DNA of 64,000 bases from Acanthaster planci (lineage: Eukaryota; Echinodermata; Asteroidea; Valvatida; Acanthasteridae). The notes below the pieces were generated by a model. That model was not told the origin of the DNA. It searched no databases and saw nothing but the letters and a program-made list of their open reading frames with translations. This document shows positions 1 to 10,637 of this stretch, in pieces. Position 1 is the stretch's first letter; the number at the start of each line of letters is the position of its first letter. The stretch is taken from contig NW_019091421.1 in the NCBI RefSeq assembly GCF_001949145.1, positions 844,206 through 908,205 on the forward strand, read 5' to 3'. The translations under genes were made by a program, and so were the position numbers.

Positions 1-379
1 GGGGGGGGGCACTTTTAATGCTAATAGCCGGTCAGAAATTCTCACTTGAATTAGTGGTCTGCACCCTGCAGAGCCGCGGCCGGAGGAGCTTGGTTTGGGC
101 GTTTACAAGGTGGAGGGGGGCGGGGTAGGTCTTGCGTGCTTTGGATGGTATGCTCGGATGGGAGTGGCTGCGTCAGCAGACCAACACAGAGCTCAGTGTC
201 GACTTGTTTTTAAATACAAAAAGAAAACCCACACCCTGGCACGTCATCAACGCCGCGCCATTGTGGTAATTGCTGTGGGCCTGGACGTAGAAGTACATTT
301 TTACTGGAGGTGTGCATTAAACAGAGAAAGACTTAAGGTCTTCCAGGGTAATTAACAATAAGAATACTGAAAATTATCG

Positions 380-788
380 GTAACTGCTACCATCCCTTCA
401 TCGATTAATGAAGTGAAACACACTCTTAAAGAAAAACTTAAAAATAACTGGAATAAATCAATCCCAAAACATACCAACAATATTGACAATGATGTCTCTT
501 TCTTGTTCCCAAACTGGACAACGAATCGTGCCGAGGAAGTAGCCATACACCGGTTACGATTTAGGTACATGCAAGGGTCTTAACAATTTCCTTAATGAGA
601 TTTTTAAACACCCAAATGGTCTTTGTGATATCTGTGGATGTGTTGATAACGTTGAACATTTTCCCCTTACCTGTCGAAAATATGTTACACAAAGACAAAT
701 CCTCAAAAAATCTCTTACCCTGTCTGAAATACATACAAATCTTCCCCAAATTCTTGCGGAAAAAAAAGAACTTTCACCACATTATTAA
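380..788 (+). pseudogene. Decayed 3' end of a non-LTR retrotransposon (LINE) ORF
   Basis: Translation gives an almost continuous reading frame, with one frame change near position 573-576. Before the break it reads through a K/N-rich stretch to the motif AIHRLRFRYMQG. After the break comes a cysteine/histidine cluster of the form C-x2-C-x8-H-x4-C (start LCDICG, then VEHF, then LTCRKY), followed by a basic tail that ends at a stop codon at 786-788. Such a zinc-knuckle-like cluster after an 'RLR...G' segment is typical of the C-terminal end of Jockey/CR1-type reverse transcriptase ORFs. The fragment lacks the catalytic reverse-transcriptase domain and is frameshifted, so it is dead. The family assignment is an inference; the reading frame and Cys/His pattern are seen directly. 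Confidence 0.6.
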
Positions 789-1276
789 ATACATTCAGAA
801 CTGTAATATTGATATATAATTCTCACGATGCACCCTGAGGTTTGCTTGATATTGTGAAACTCTCGAGAAGGGGTGGTATAAGTGGTTGGCTGAACATGGT
901 GTCATACTTCTTCACCTGGAGGTGTTGCGGGCCTGCAAATCAGCCGAGCGGGGCCCGGGCCCTTAAACTGCACGGGACACGGCCCGACCTCGCAGGGCAC
1001 TTTGACACCTTGTGTCTGGAGGATCACAAGCTTCCCCCTGCTGCTATTTTCCTGTCCCCCCCCCCCAGTTCTTTTGGTACCTTCCAAAATCAGGCGGCTT
1101 TCAGTAACGATTCCTAGAGTTTTCGGTCGTCCACATATAACAGAGCTTCAACGTCGAACGCACGCTGCACACAAGTCCAATTAGTGGTAGCTAGTACTAT
1201 GGTATGACATGACAGCCCGTGTATCTGATGCATGTCTAATTCTCATGGCATAAGCGGCATTTATGTGACATGCCAT

Positions 1277-1309
1277 CAACCAACCAACCAACCAACCGAC
1301 CAACCAACC
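1277..1309. repeat. (CAAC)n microsatellite
   Basis: About eight tandem CAAC units with one interruption (a C-to-G-shifted unit in the middle). It is a simple sequence repeat with no evident function. Confidence 0.9.
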
Positions 1310-1662
1310 TCAACAATAAGAAAGAATGAGTTGGCCCGTGGCTAACCAAAACTTAGTACCAGATTAGATTGGGTGTGTGTGTGGTTTGGGGGGGGGGGGT
1401 CGGAGAAGGTGTTCTTCCTCGTAAACGTCCATCTTCAGGCGAACTTGATGATACCAGCTAATTTGGGGGAAAGGGGGATACTTAGTTGCGATGTTATTGA
1501 CAACTGATCGAACAGCGAGACTGATTTACCAAAATCGAGAAGTTAACTCTTATATGCGGCAAACTACGGTATTTGCTCCAGAAAAGCAGTGACACAAACA
1601 AAACTGGCCAAAATTGTTCAAAGGCTTTTTTCCACAAAACTCTTGCAAAACCCGGACCAAAA

Positions 1663-1978
1663 AGGTGTACAGGCGTGTCATACATCATAGTGTGGACTTC
1701 TGCACAAGAGTATTCCACATAATGCAAGGTACGATGGCGTTGTGTGGACTTGCACACCTCCACACAATGTTTTCCCCTCTCTGAAAAATAGTTTCAGAGG
1801 CATGATTTTGGGGTCAAGGTTATCCGTAGCATAATGAAGAGGAATAGTCCAGGAAATTATCATCAAAATCCAGCTCAAAGGAGTTATCCTATGGCCTAGT
1901 GAGAGAAAAAGGAGCATTTACCGTAACCACAGAAGAACAAAGGAATATCCACACTTCGTATGTAAAACAAGTGTGCGT
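1663..1978 (+). repeat. Dispersed repeat family A, copy 1 (about 310 bp, MITE-like)
   Basis: This stretch is closely similar along its whole length to 25328-25640, in the same orientation. Shared landmarks are TACAGGCGTGTCATA at the left end, GTGTGGACTTGCACAC inside, and TATGTAAAACAAGTGTG at the right end. The two ends are weakly complementary (CATAC...AGTGTGGA against the reverse complement of the right end), which suggests a miniature inverted-repeat element. No open reading frame of note lies within it. Confidence 0.75.
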
Positions 1979-2599
1979 GTATTGTACATGTATGTACTAA
2001 ATCACATCAGACCCAAAGGCCAACAAGCCATTTAAATTCGGCGCACCCGCCTGTCGGGCTTGTTGGTTTGTCCTTTTATTTTATTTAGTTTTAAAAAAGG
2101 TGGGGTTTTTTTGGGTTTTTTTTTTTACATTTCCAGGGGCATCTCTGTCCCCGTTGGCGGAGTGTGGTCCAGCCTTCCAACTTTTCTTGCTGTTGATTTT
2201 AACTCTGTGGACTCTTGCTCCTATCCCTTGTGAGTTAATCAACGGGTGGCCCACAATGCAAGGCCAGGTGATTGGAAATTTAAGCAGAGGAAACACCATC
2301 CTTCAACTTTCTTGATGTCCATCTCTTCACCAGCAAGGACAGATCTTTTCAGACTGGGAAAGGCTGTCCTACAGATGCAAGGTCAAATACGTAAGATCTG
2401 ATGCAGAGGGCTGTTCAAGGCTGACTGGCGTTTACGTCACCATCAGAAGCGCCCCCTGTTGGCGTACCTGTCTTTTCTCATGGAAAATCTCGCGAGATGT
2501 CAATGATAAAAGTTGGTCACTTCAATAATTCACTCCCAAACTGCACAATGCAGAGTACCAGTAAACCGGAACAGTAAAGTTTTTGCGAGATCCTACTGT

Positions 2600-2670
2600 T
2601 TCAGCATTTAGTGCATGATGTATGTTTCGTGTCGTGCGGAAGAACTCACATTTTGGGCGAAGATTGGAAG
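2600..2670 (+). other. Possible non-coding first exon of the epsin gene
   Basis: The sequence TTGGAAG/GTGAGCG at 2671 is a strong 5' splice-donor match in a region about 1.7 kb upstream of the epsin start codon, and no coding frame ends there. Epsin genes commonly have an untranslated first exon. The left boundary is not visible and there is no transcript evidence, so this is only a candidate. Confidence 0.2.
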
Positions 2671-3068
2671 GTGAGCGTCTTATCTGCGTGTTTCAGTGGT
2701 AAGAGGTGACTATTCCGATTTTTTTATGATAAGGTTTTACGGTGATCTATCTGGTGATTTAATTTACGTTTGTCTGTGGTGTGAAATTTTGAAAATAAGG
2801 GCGGAAATGTTCGGACAAGTAGCCTACGCACATAATGGGCTGCGTCATTACACTAGGCAGTAAAGTATTACAAAAAATATCATGGAACATGTGCAAAACT
2901 TTAGTTGGTGTGATGCGTGCTGTGGATATCTGCTGACTTGGGCCTAACCTTTTTATTATTTTAAAAGTTTCATTAATTAAGAAAAGTCGTTATTTGTCCC
3001 TTTTGAAATGGGGAAAAAATGGCCACAAACAAAGCAATGTTACACTACTTGACTTTCATGTACTATGG

Positions 3069-3291
3069 TGCATTGTGGACATCCGGGATTCTTGCAAAAT
3101 GACAGGTTCTGCACGGTGAAAACAGCGACCTTGGCGACGTATGCACGCACCAGCCAGTCCGAAGATTGGGTTATACAGTCTTTTCTTTGATCTGTACGTA
3201 CGCGTGCACTCGTTGCAGTTATTTTCACCGGCCGCGGTGTAGTTGCTACCTGTATTTTTGTGAAACTCCCGGCTGTCTGCGCCTACCCACA
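3069..3291 (+). mobile_element. MITE family B, copy 1 (about 220 bp)
   Basis: This stretch is similar end to end to the element at 58581-58799. The left arm (GGACATCCGGGATTCTTGCA) is approximately the reverse complement of the right arm (around GTGAAACTCCCGGCTGTCTG). Inner segments are also partly complementary (GGTGAAAACAGCGACC on the left, GCAGTTATTTTCACCGGC on the right), so the RNA or single strand could fold into a long hairpin. It carries no coding capacity. This copy has more mismatches at its ends than the second copy. Confidence 0.7.
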
Positions 3292-4344
3292 GGCCCTACT
3301 AGCAATAGCCTGCCATATTTTAGTGCAGGACAATTTAGTAATCATGGCGAAGGGAGGGAAGTGACTAGAGTCTCGTGGGTCATAGCTGGGGGTCCAGGGT
3401 CCGAAGGGGACTCTAGATCACTTTTCAGTGAGTTTTTCTTTCCAAATTGATTAAGAATGTTTTTTTTATTCCAGGTAATAATATGAAATTTTTATGAATA
3501 ATATGAAAGTTTTAAGGATTTTTGTACCGGTCAGTATGCTGTTTCATCAAGCTTAGTGCTGGATGGTAGAATGCTGTGGTGGAGATCCCTGACGGGTGTA
3601 GCTATAACACTGCTGCAAAGTAATCGGGAGTTCATAAACCTGACAGAAAAAAATTGTGTGCGTAAAAATTCATCATAGACGGAATGAGAGTTAGTCTACA
3701 TTGCATTTCAAGGTTGATTGAATTTGGTTGGACATGTACAATGTGCGCGTTATGTAATCGGGGTATGGTACACCAAATACAAGCAGGCTGGCCCTGGGTG
3801 TGCTGCTCTGTGTATGCCAACATTTTAAATGCAATCGATCAATAGTACTTGTCCGCTTATCTTTGCAGGTGTGGGAAGAGGACTAACAACGTAATAAGTG
3901 TCATATAATGGATCGTTTTGGTGTATAAAAATGTGGTTTTTAGTCAATCAAATGATGAATGTAAAAAGAATTCAAGCAACCCTTGGGCGGTTAGGGTTAA
4001 GTAGTATCAAGTACCTTGTAAAGTAATAGTGTCTCCCAAACCTCCAAACGCTTTTGAAAGACCTGGGAGGTGAGGGTTGGTTTGTTACAAACCTTCATCC
4101 TGCGGCATATATTCATGTGACACATGTTACTAAGTTCTTCCCATCTGTTTTGCAGCTTGACTAACTTACCTGATCTGGATTTGTAGAACATTTGTCTTTT
4201 ATCCTGTGAACTCTATGTACATCAGTGCAAGTGTGAAACTCTACTAGCTAGTGCACTGAAAAGGGGAAAAAAAACAGCTGGAAGTCAGTAACTGCACGTG
4301 TTTTGTATGGTTTGGGACTGAGGAAAGAACATCATCCCCTCAAG

Positions 4345-7300
4345 ATGTCTACCAGCAGGAAAATCAAGAACGTGATCAAAAACTACAATGATTCCCAAAG
4401 GAAGGTGCGGGATGCAACGTCCAATGATCCCTGGGGCCCAGCCAGCTCCACCATGTCAGAAATCGCGGACCTGACCTACAATGTGGTGGCCTTCACCGAC
4501 ATCATGGACATGATCTGGAAGCGCATCAACGACAAGGGCAAGAATTGGCGGCACGTCTACAAGGCGCTGGTGCTGCTGGACTACATCATCAAGACCGGCT
4601 CGGAGCGGGTAGCGCAGCAGTGCAAGGAAAAGATCGTGGACATCAACACGCTCAAGGACTTCCGGTTCTATGACTCCAACAACCAGGACGTGGGCCGCAA
4701 TGTGCGGGAGAAGTCCAAGCAGATCGTGGAGCTACTGAAGAACGAGGAGCGGCTGAAGTCAGAGCGGGTGGCGGCTCTGAAGGCCAAGGAGCGCTTTGCT
4801 CAGGCAAACCAGGGTATCGGGAGCAATTCTAGGACAGACACATTTTCTTCGTCAGCAGGAACAACTCCAGGTAATCTTCAGAGAATAACTCTCAAATTTT
4901 CTCAGTGGAGGTAACTTTTTTGTTATGTTTGACCCGAGATCAATTCTCCTTTAACCCTCCTATGCTGAAGTCACTCTTTGGGTCACTTGGTAAACACTTC
5001 AAAGAAGCACATCTGTGCTGTGTTTTGCACTGCACCAACATGCAAGAGAATGACCTTGGGCACTTGTGCACATTTGTGCTGTACAACCAAAGGAGGGGTA
5101 ATATCTGCCCATTAAGTTTGACTTCTTTTTTGCTTTGCAGTGATACATGTGCATTGCGTACCCACATGTCAGTATTTTGCCCTGAAGTCTTTCACTATGT
5201 ATATTACCCCTTCTGTATGTACAATTCTTGTGCTCAAAGTATGCACGGTTCCCTAACTTTTCATGTGCAAAAATTTTACTTGTGCGAGCTGTTATTGCAA
5301 GGTTGATGGATGAGTAGAACGAGGAAAGCTGCATGTGATCAAAACATGATTAGTGTTCTTCTAACTCGCTTTTTTCTCATCGCTCTGTTCCCGCCCTAAT
5401 AGCGGCTCCAAGCTCCACCCCACCCCCTACCAGGAACCTGACGTCAGAGATTGAGCAGGCCCGGCCCCAGACCACCAACGAGGAGGAGCTGCAGCTACAG
5501 CTGGCCTTAGCCATGAGCAAGGAGGAGGCGGAGCAAGAGAGGCAGCAGCAGAAGAACGAGAGAATACGACTGGAGATGGCCATCAACGAGAGCCTGGAGG
5601 AGGTATGGCAGCTTGAAAGCTAGACCCAGTTTTGTAGAACCGCTAAGCTCAGAAATTGCCTCAGCCCAGGAAATAGTTGCTGGCTCCCCCTTTGTAGTTC
5701 TGTGTCAAAAGCCACTGACCAGCGAATCGCCATGCATTTTTGTGGCTTGTTCTCACCTGATTTTTGAGCGGTGCATAAATCTGCTAAGCAACAGTTTCTG
5801 CTTTAGCAGTTTGATGAAATCAGGGCCGATCAGATTACAGCGGCTGTTGTCTCAGACTAGCAAGAGACTTAAGATGAAAGCGTCTACCTTTTGGACCAAC
5901 TTTCCTTGAGCTCCTGGGCATGCAGGTTTCCTTTTCGTAAAAACTGAATCAGGTTGTCATTTGAAACAGCAGTTGGCGTGTAACACTGGCTTTCAGTTCC
6001 AAATTTCAGTGTAATTTGGGATATGTTCATTGGCTTTATTTTGCGCAAGGCAGACCCCGCTGGCCCTTGATTAATTCAGGTCACTCTCAAAAACATGGGA
6101 GTTCCTTTTCCCGTTGGAATATTCCATTTTTCGAGCGGGGGGTGTCTCCTGTTTGCAAGATGATGGTTGGAATGTGAACATGCTATATTTCAAAAACATC
6201 CTCATCTATAAGCTTGCATAGATGGATGCTTTTTCATGCTTTGTTAGCACTTTGCCATTCAAACACCATGCCCTTGATAATCACTATATACCTAACTTGT
6301 ATAGTTGGTAAAAACTGTTGTACTCTCGTATATTCATCCTTGACTCCGTTCCAAATCTCGGGGAACAGCCCTAGCCGTGATAGGCATTCTCATCAGAGTG
6401 TGGTTTTGTTGTTTTGACACTCCCACTACTTCAAGGAAGGAAGTAGAAAATGTGGCAAAGTGTCATGCTCAGTAGCATATAAGCATGTTTGCCCCCATCG
6501 GATTGGACTCCTTGACCCTTAGCCTCCAGAGTATTTTTGTCAAAGCATGGTCAAAGTGGCTTGCCTGCCCACTGCAATAAGATCTAACAGGTTGACCATC
6601 CTAAAGGCCAAACAGCCACGGAGTCTGTGGTTGCCAGCCACCACAAGACCTAACAGTTGACCAGACTTGTGCACTCATTGTAGTATGCTTCATCCGGCAG
6701 GGTTAACCAGACCTACCAACTAGTACGAGTTTGGCGTATTTTGTAGGAAAAATTGATGAAAATACGACTTTACGTTTTTATCACCTTAGAATACAGATTT
6801 CGATAATTTTGACACGGACAGAGAAAAAGAGTGTGCTGTGTGAAATCTAAGCTAAAATAGCTAAAGCAGCTGCGAGCAAGACTAAGCCACATTTCACGCA
6901 GTTAGACATCGCGAACTCATAAAGTAGAGCATTCGTGATTGGTGTACGCGATGTACACATGCCCCTTGTAGCGCATGTATCAACCAATCGGAACGTCGCA
7001 TACCAAACCGATCGGCATACATTGTGGAGTGTACGTTCGTTTACACAGTGGCAGATCTTAGACTCTCTAAATTTAGATAAAACTACTTTTAAATCCTCAG
7101 AGGGTATTTTCAAATTGTTGACGCTTTGTTGACGCTAGTTCAAGTACTAGTTGTATGTGTTGATGCTAAATAGCATGACCGGTAAACACCGCGTCATCGC
7201 TGAAACGAAGAATGCAACCCATAGCACTGCAGTCCTGTCAGACTCTCTCACAAACAAAATATACACCCAAGCCACAGCCAGGCAATGGCAGCAACGTGCA

Positions 7301-9552
7301 CACTAAAATGAACTGTTGCGTAAATGGAAGAAAGCAACTGCTGTGAGCAACACCAGAAAATTATAAGGTCCATTTAAGCCTGCACGAGTAAGTATTAAAG
7401 TTCAAATAGTATGTAGTCACGCAAAGGTACTTGTAAGCTTGTCTCTCCTGTTTGTTTGGTAAAATACACATTTTTATTGGAAAATACACATTTTGGAACC
7501 TCCGAATACACTTCTGCGATTCTAAAGGTTGACATGTCTGGTTAACCCTAAGTTAAGCCACTTGTAATGAGCATGCCCAGATACATCTTCATCTTTGCAA
7601 TGGAGTCTGAAACAACACTAACATTTTAACATTTTCAGTGTTTTTTTTTAATACTGCAGAAATTGAATGTTTTTTTAAAGTGCTGTGTTTGAATAACTTA
7701 TTTTGATTTCCACATTTAGAGGCACTGGCTTGTTCATAATCTTGACATTAGTTTCTTGGAGTTTTACATGCTGATAATTCTCGGATAGTGGGTCATTCCA
7801 TGAGGTTGGGGCACAATTTGTCATGGTGTCAATTGTTACATGGGCTCCATAAAAATGAACAGCTATTTCCCTGCGTGTGGTTTCCAAATTGACATTGTTA
7901 TACATCTTGCAAGGCTGAGTACAGAAGTGTGTGTCAGAGTAAATAACCCACTCCACAGATCATGACAGGTGGTAAAAGTTTTGGATGTAACAAGGACACC
8001 GTCACAAATTGTGCCTCAACCTCATGGAATGACCTTAGCGTGTATTATCCACTGATATTGACTGTTGTGCAAAATTCTGATTTTCTGTTCTGCCATATTT
8101 ATGCCTCGTGCAGTTTCTCCTAGTTACTTCACAAAACCTGGAATACAGTGTACGATAAGAAAGTCACATATATGACCGCATGTTATTTTTTATTTATTTA
8201 TTTTTTTGTAAACATTTATTTTTTAACAAAAAAAATACTTACTTTGTAAACTTTGGGTTCAATCTGCTCACATTATGAATATCTGTGCTGAAATGTCCGA
8301 CTGTCACATTACTCAGATATTAATTTTGTCTTTGGTTGACTAATGACCAGTCATTACACCTGCAAGAAAGTTCTAATTACTCACCGTGCCTGAAAAAACG
8401 TTTTGAAATCACATCTCTGTTTTCAGACCTCTGATTTCAAGTGATTTGATTTACCACTCATTTTTCATTTCATTTCATGAGGGATACAAAAAGTGATAAA
8501 TGCCACAGAGAAGGCTTTTACCAGAAACACAAATGAAATCTTTGACTATCGGCCTTTGCCATGCACAGAACAGATGTGAGCAAACTGGACCAACATTAAA
8601 GAAACAGCCCAGCCTGCTGGCCATGGCCAGAGCTCACAGACCCCCTCCCAACCATTCCCCGCAGAACTCAGGCAAGCTGGATCTCAGCCAGTCACCACCG
8701 ACCAACGACCCCTGGGCAGCCGCTCCAGCTGCAGCAGCGCCAGTACCACAGCAAGCTGCTCAGGGCGACCTCTGGACAGCCCTGGCTGCACCACCTCCAC
8801 TCCAAGCACCTGCCCCAGCAGCCGATCCGTGGGCCCCCGCTCCGCCTACTGTCCAACCCGCTGCCGATCCATGGGGGAGCCCTGCCACTTCGGTACCAAC
8901 ACCTGCACCAGTACCTGCACCGGTGGCTGCTCCTGTTGCTGTCAACCCCCAGAATGATCCCTGGGCTGTCCAGCCTTCAAATCAGCCCAAAGATCCGGAT
9001 GCCGAATTTGACCTCCTCCGCTCCAACACGGCTGCTGCCCCAGCCCCACCGAGCAGCAACGGCAATCTCTTTGGCAGCCTGCCCGTTGCGACCTCACAAG
9101 GAATGACCAGCGCAGGGGCATTCGACCTGACAGGCATGGAAGACTCTTTACCCTCCAAGTTATCGGCCGCCAAGAAACCAGAGGATTTCCTGGGCGAGAA
9201 CTCAAGTCTAGTCAACCTGGATGCATTGGTGGGCCCCCCGAAGCCCGCCCAGCTCATGCCCCAGGCACCCAATCCGTTCTTGGGTGGGGGGGTGTCAGGG
9301 GGCATGGCGGCACCACAGAGCAACCCATTCCAACAGCAGCGACAGCCAGCCCCGACCATCAACCAGATGAGGGCAGAGCCCATGATGAGCATGTCTCAGC
9401 CGGGTGGCATGTATGCTGCAGGTGGCGGGGCTTTCAGTGGGGGTGCAGCGATGGGTGGAAGCTCACTTCCCCCCCCATTAATCCCAATGAGTTCTGGGCC
9501 GTCACAGAATCAAATGCAGCCTCAGCAAGCGAACAACCCTTTCCTCCTTTAA
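4345..9552 (+). CDS. EPN: Epsin (ENTH-UIM clathrin adaptor)
   Basis: This endocytic adaptor binds PI(4,5)P2 at the plasma membrane, ubiquitinated cargo, AP-2 and EH-domain proteins during clathrin-coated pit formation. Exons: 4345-4870, 5403-5602 and 8665-9552, with phases 1 and 0 that join cleanly; the predicted length is 537 aa against 576 for human EPN1 and 641 for EPN2. The start at 4345 gives MSTSRKIKN, aligned with the vertebrate epsin N-terminus; the in-frame ATG at 4303 is probably 5' UTR. The ENTH domain fills residues 1 to about 145 (SNDPWGPASSTMSEIADLTY, GKNWRHVYKA). Two ubiquitin-interacting motifs lie at about 202-219 and 228-242. The tail has four DPW motifs (AP-2 binding) and three NPF motifs (EH binding), the last forming the C-terminus NPFLL. 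Further alternative exons could lie in the 3-kb intron 5603-8664. Which vertebrate epsin it matches cannot be decided; a single pre-duplication ortholog of EPN1-3 is likely. Confidence 0.93.
6699..7549. mobile_element. Candidate DNA-transposon remnant with terminal inverted repeats, in the epsin intron
   Basis: The left end AGGGTTAACCAGACCTACCA and the reverse complement of the right end, AGGGTTAACCAGACATGTCA, match over the first 14 bases and partly beyond. They bound about 850 bp with no convincing open reading frame. No clear target-site duplication is visible. It lies inside epsin intron 2 and is probably a non-autonomous element; chance pairing of two unrelated ends is less likely given the 14 identical bases. 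Confidence 0.5.
7791..8034. mobile_element. MITE with about 45-50-bp terminal inverted repeats, in the epsin intron
   Basis: The left arm begins GGTCATTCCATGAGGTTGGG and continues through GCACAATTTGTCATGGTGTC. The right arm is its reverse complement with only a few mismatches (it ends AACCTCATGGAATGACC at 8034). The element is about 244 bp, non-coding and able to form a hairpin. The target-site duplication is not clear. It sits in the same 3-kb epsin intron as the element at 6699-7549. Confidence 0.75.
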
Positions 9553-10280
9553 GGTCCACTCGCCTCTATCAACAGGTAAGACATAATGCCTTCCATCCAA
9601 AATGCTATCACTGTTTTATTGATTACACTTTTTAAAACTTTGTGGCCAACCATTATTCTACACCTCTTCCAAAAGAGATCTATCTGCATGGTGTCGCCAC
9701 AAGCCTTCTCCGTCCGGTTCGTATGTGTAACGTCACTTCAATTTAAACCACGCCGACTGCACACGCGCACTGCACATAGAGTTACATGCCGTTTACATGG
9801 AACCATGGAACCAGAAGCAAACGTGCAACTTCAGCGATTGTCCAATGAGAGCCTACAAATCGTGGCGCGTCCGCCTTTGTGGCGGGTAGTCATTGTTCTA
9901 CCGTTTCCTGTACGACACAGTCAAGGGACATGTATGTATCAGCACCTCCTGCCCAGCCTTACGTAATTTGGCTGAGTTCAAGTCTACATTTACAGTTAAG
10001 CCTCCGGACAGAGTAGCAAACTGCTTTTTTTTACTGGATTAGAGTAAAGAACGATCCCGTCCGTGTAGGCACTTTTGTTTGAAACATATTTATGGGTTTT
10101 TGATCTTTTCTGTTGTCCCACAGATTCTATCTACTCATGCACACAATCTTCTTCTGATATGGCCAGTGTCTCTGGCTACCAGCTGCGGGATAACTGCATA
10201 TATACCGGTACTCGCACAGGGCAGTGCTTCAGTTGTGCCAAGCAAAAAAAAACCCTGACTTAGAGTGGTATGTTATTTAT

Positions 10281-10637
10281 TAAGGGTGGGACATTTAAAC
10301 GAAAAAAGTTCCAAATCCGTTTACAGATTTTCCCAAATGTTTCAATGGAATCGTCCCATTTAGAGGTTGGATGTTTTGATTGACTCAATCTGGCATTCAT
10401 GTTTATTGTAATCGATGCCTGTTAGGTACTGTTTTTTTCCCTTTCAGCATCCATGTTTGCTTTTAAATGGCCCAACATCAGTCTACATTTTTACATTGGT
10501 TGGACCATGTGCATTCTTGAACTATGTAATTATGCATATATGAAAACACCGAGGCAGGTGGTGGCGGCGACCTCTGCAAACGGTATGGGAAAGTTTCTGT
10601 AAACGTTTCTCAAACCAAACGTAAATTCCCACCCTTA
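10281..10637 (+). mobile_element. MITE family C, copy 1 (357 bp)
   Basis: The terminal inverted repeats are TAAGGGTGGGACATTTAAAC at the left and, reading inward on the other strand from the right end, TAAGGGTGGGAATTTACG. The 43426-43834 segment is a second, inverted copy sharing the internal landmarks GGCCCAACATC, ATGTAATTATGCATAT and AAAACACCGAGGCAGG. Subterminal CGTTTA/GTTTAAA motifs are repeated near both ends, as is common in hAT-type and other cut-and-paste elements. It is non-coding. Confidence 0.75.

Noticed and set aside
4303-4344. Upstream in-frame ATG of epsin
   Set aside because: The family N-terminus begins at the second ATG (4345); the 14 extra residues have no counterpart.
8500-8664. 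ORF upstream extension of the last epsin exon (start at 8500)
   Set aside because: The residues before 8665 do not resemble epsin, and CCATTCCCCGCAG/AAC is a good acceptor whose phase matches the UIM exon; the extension is probably intron.
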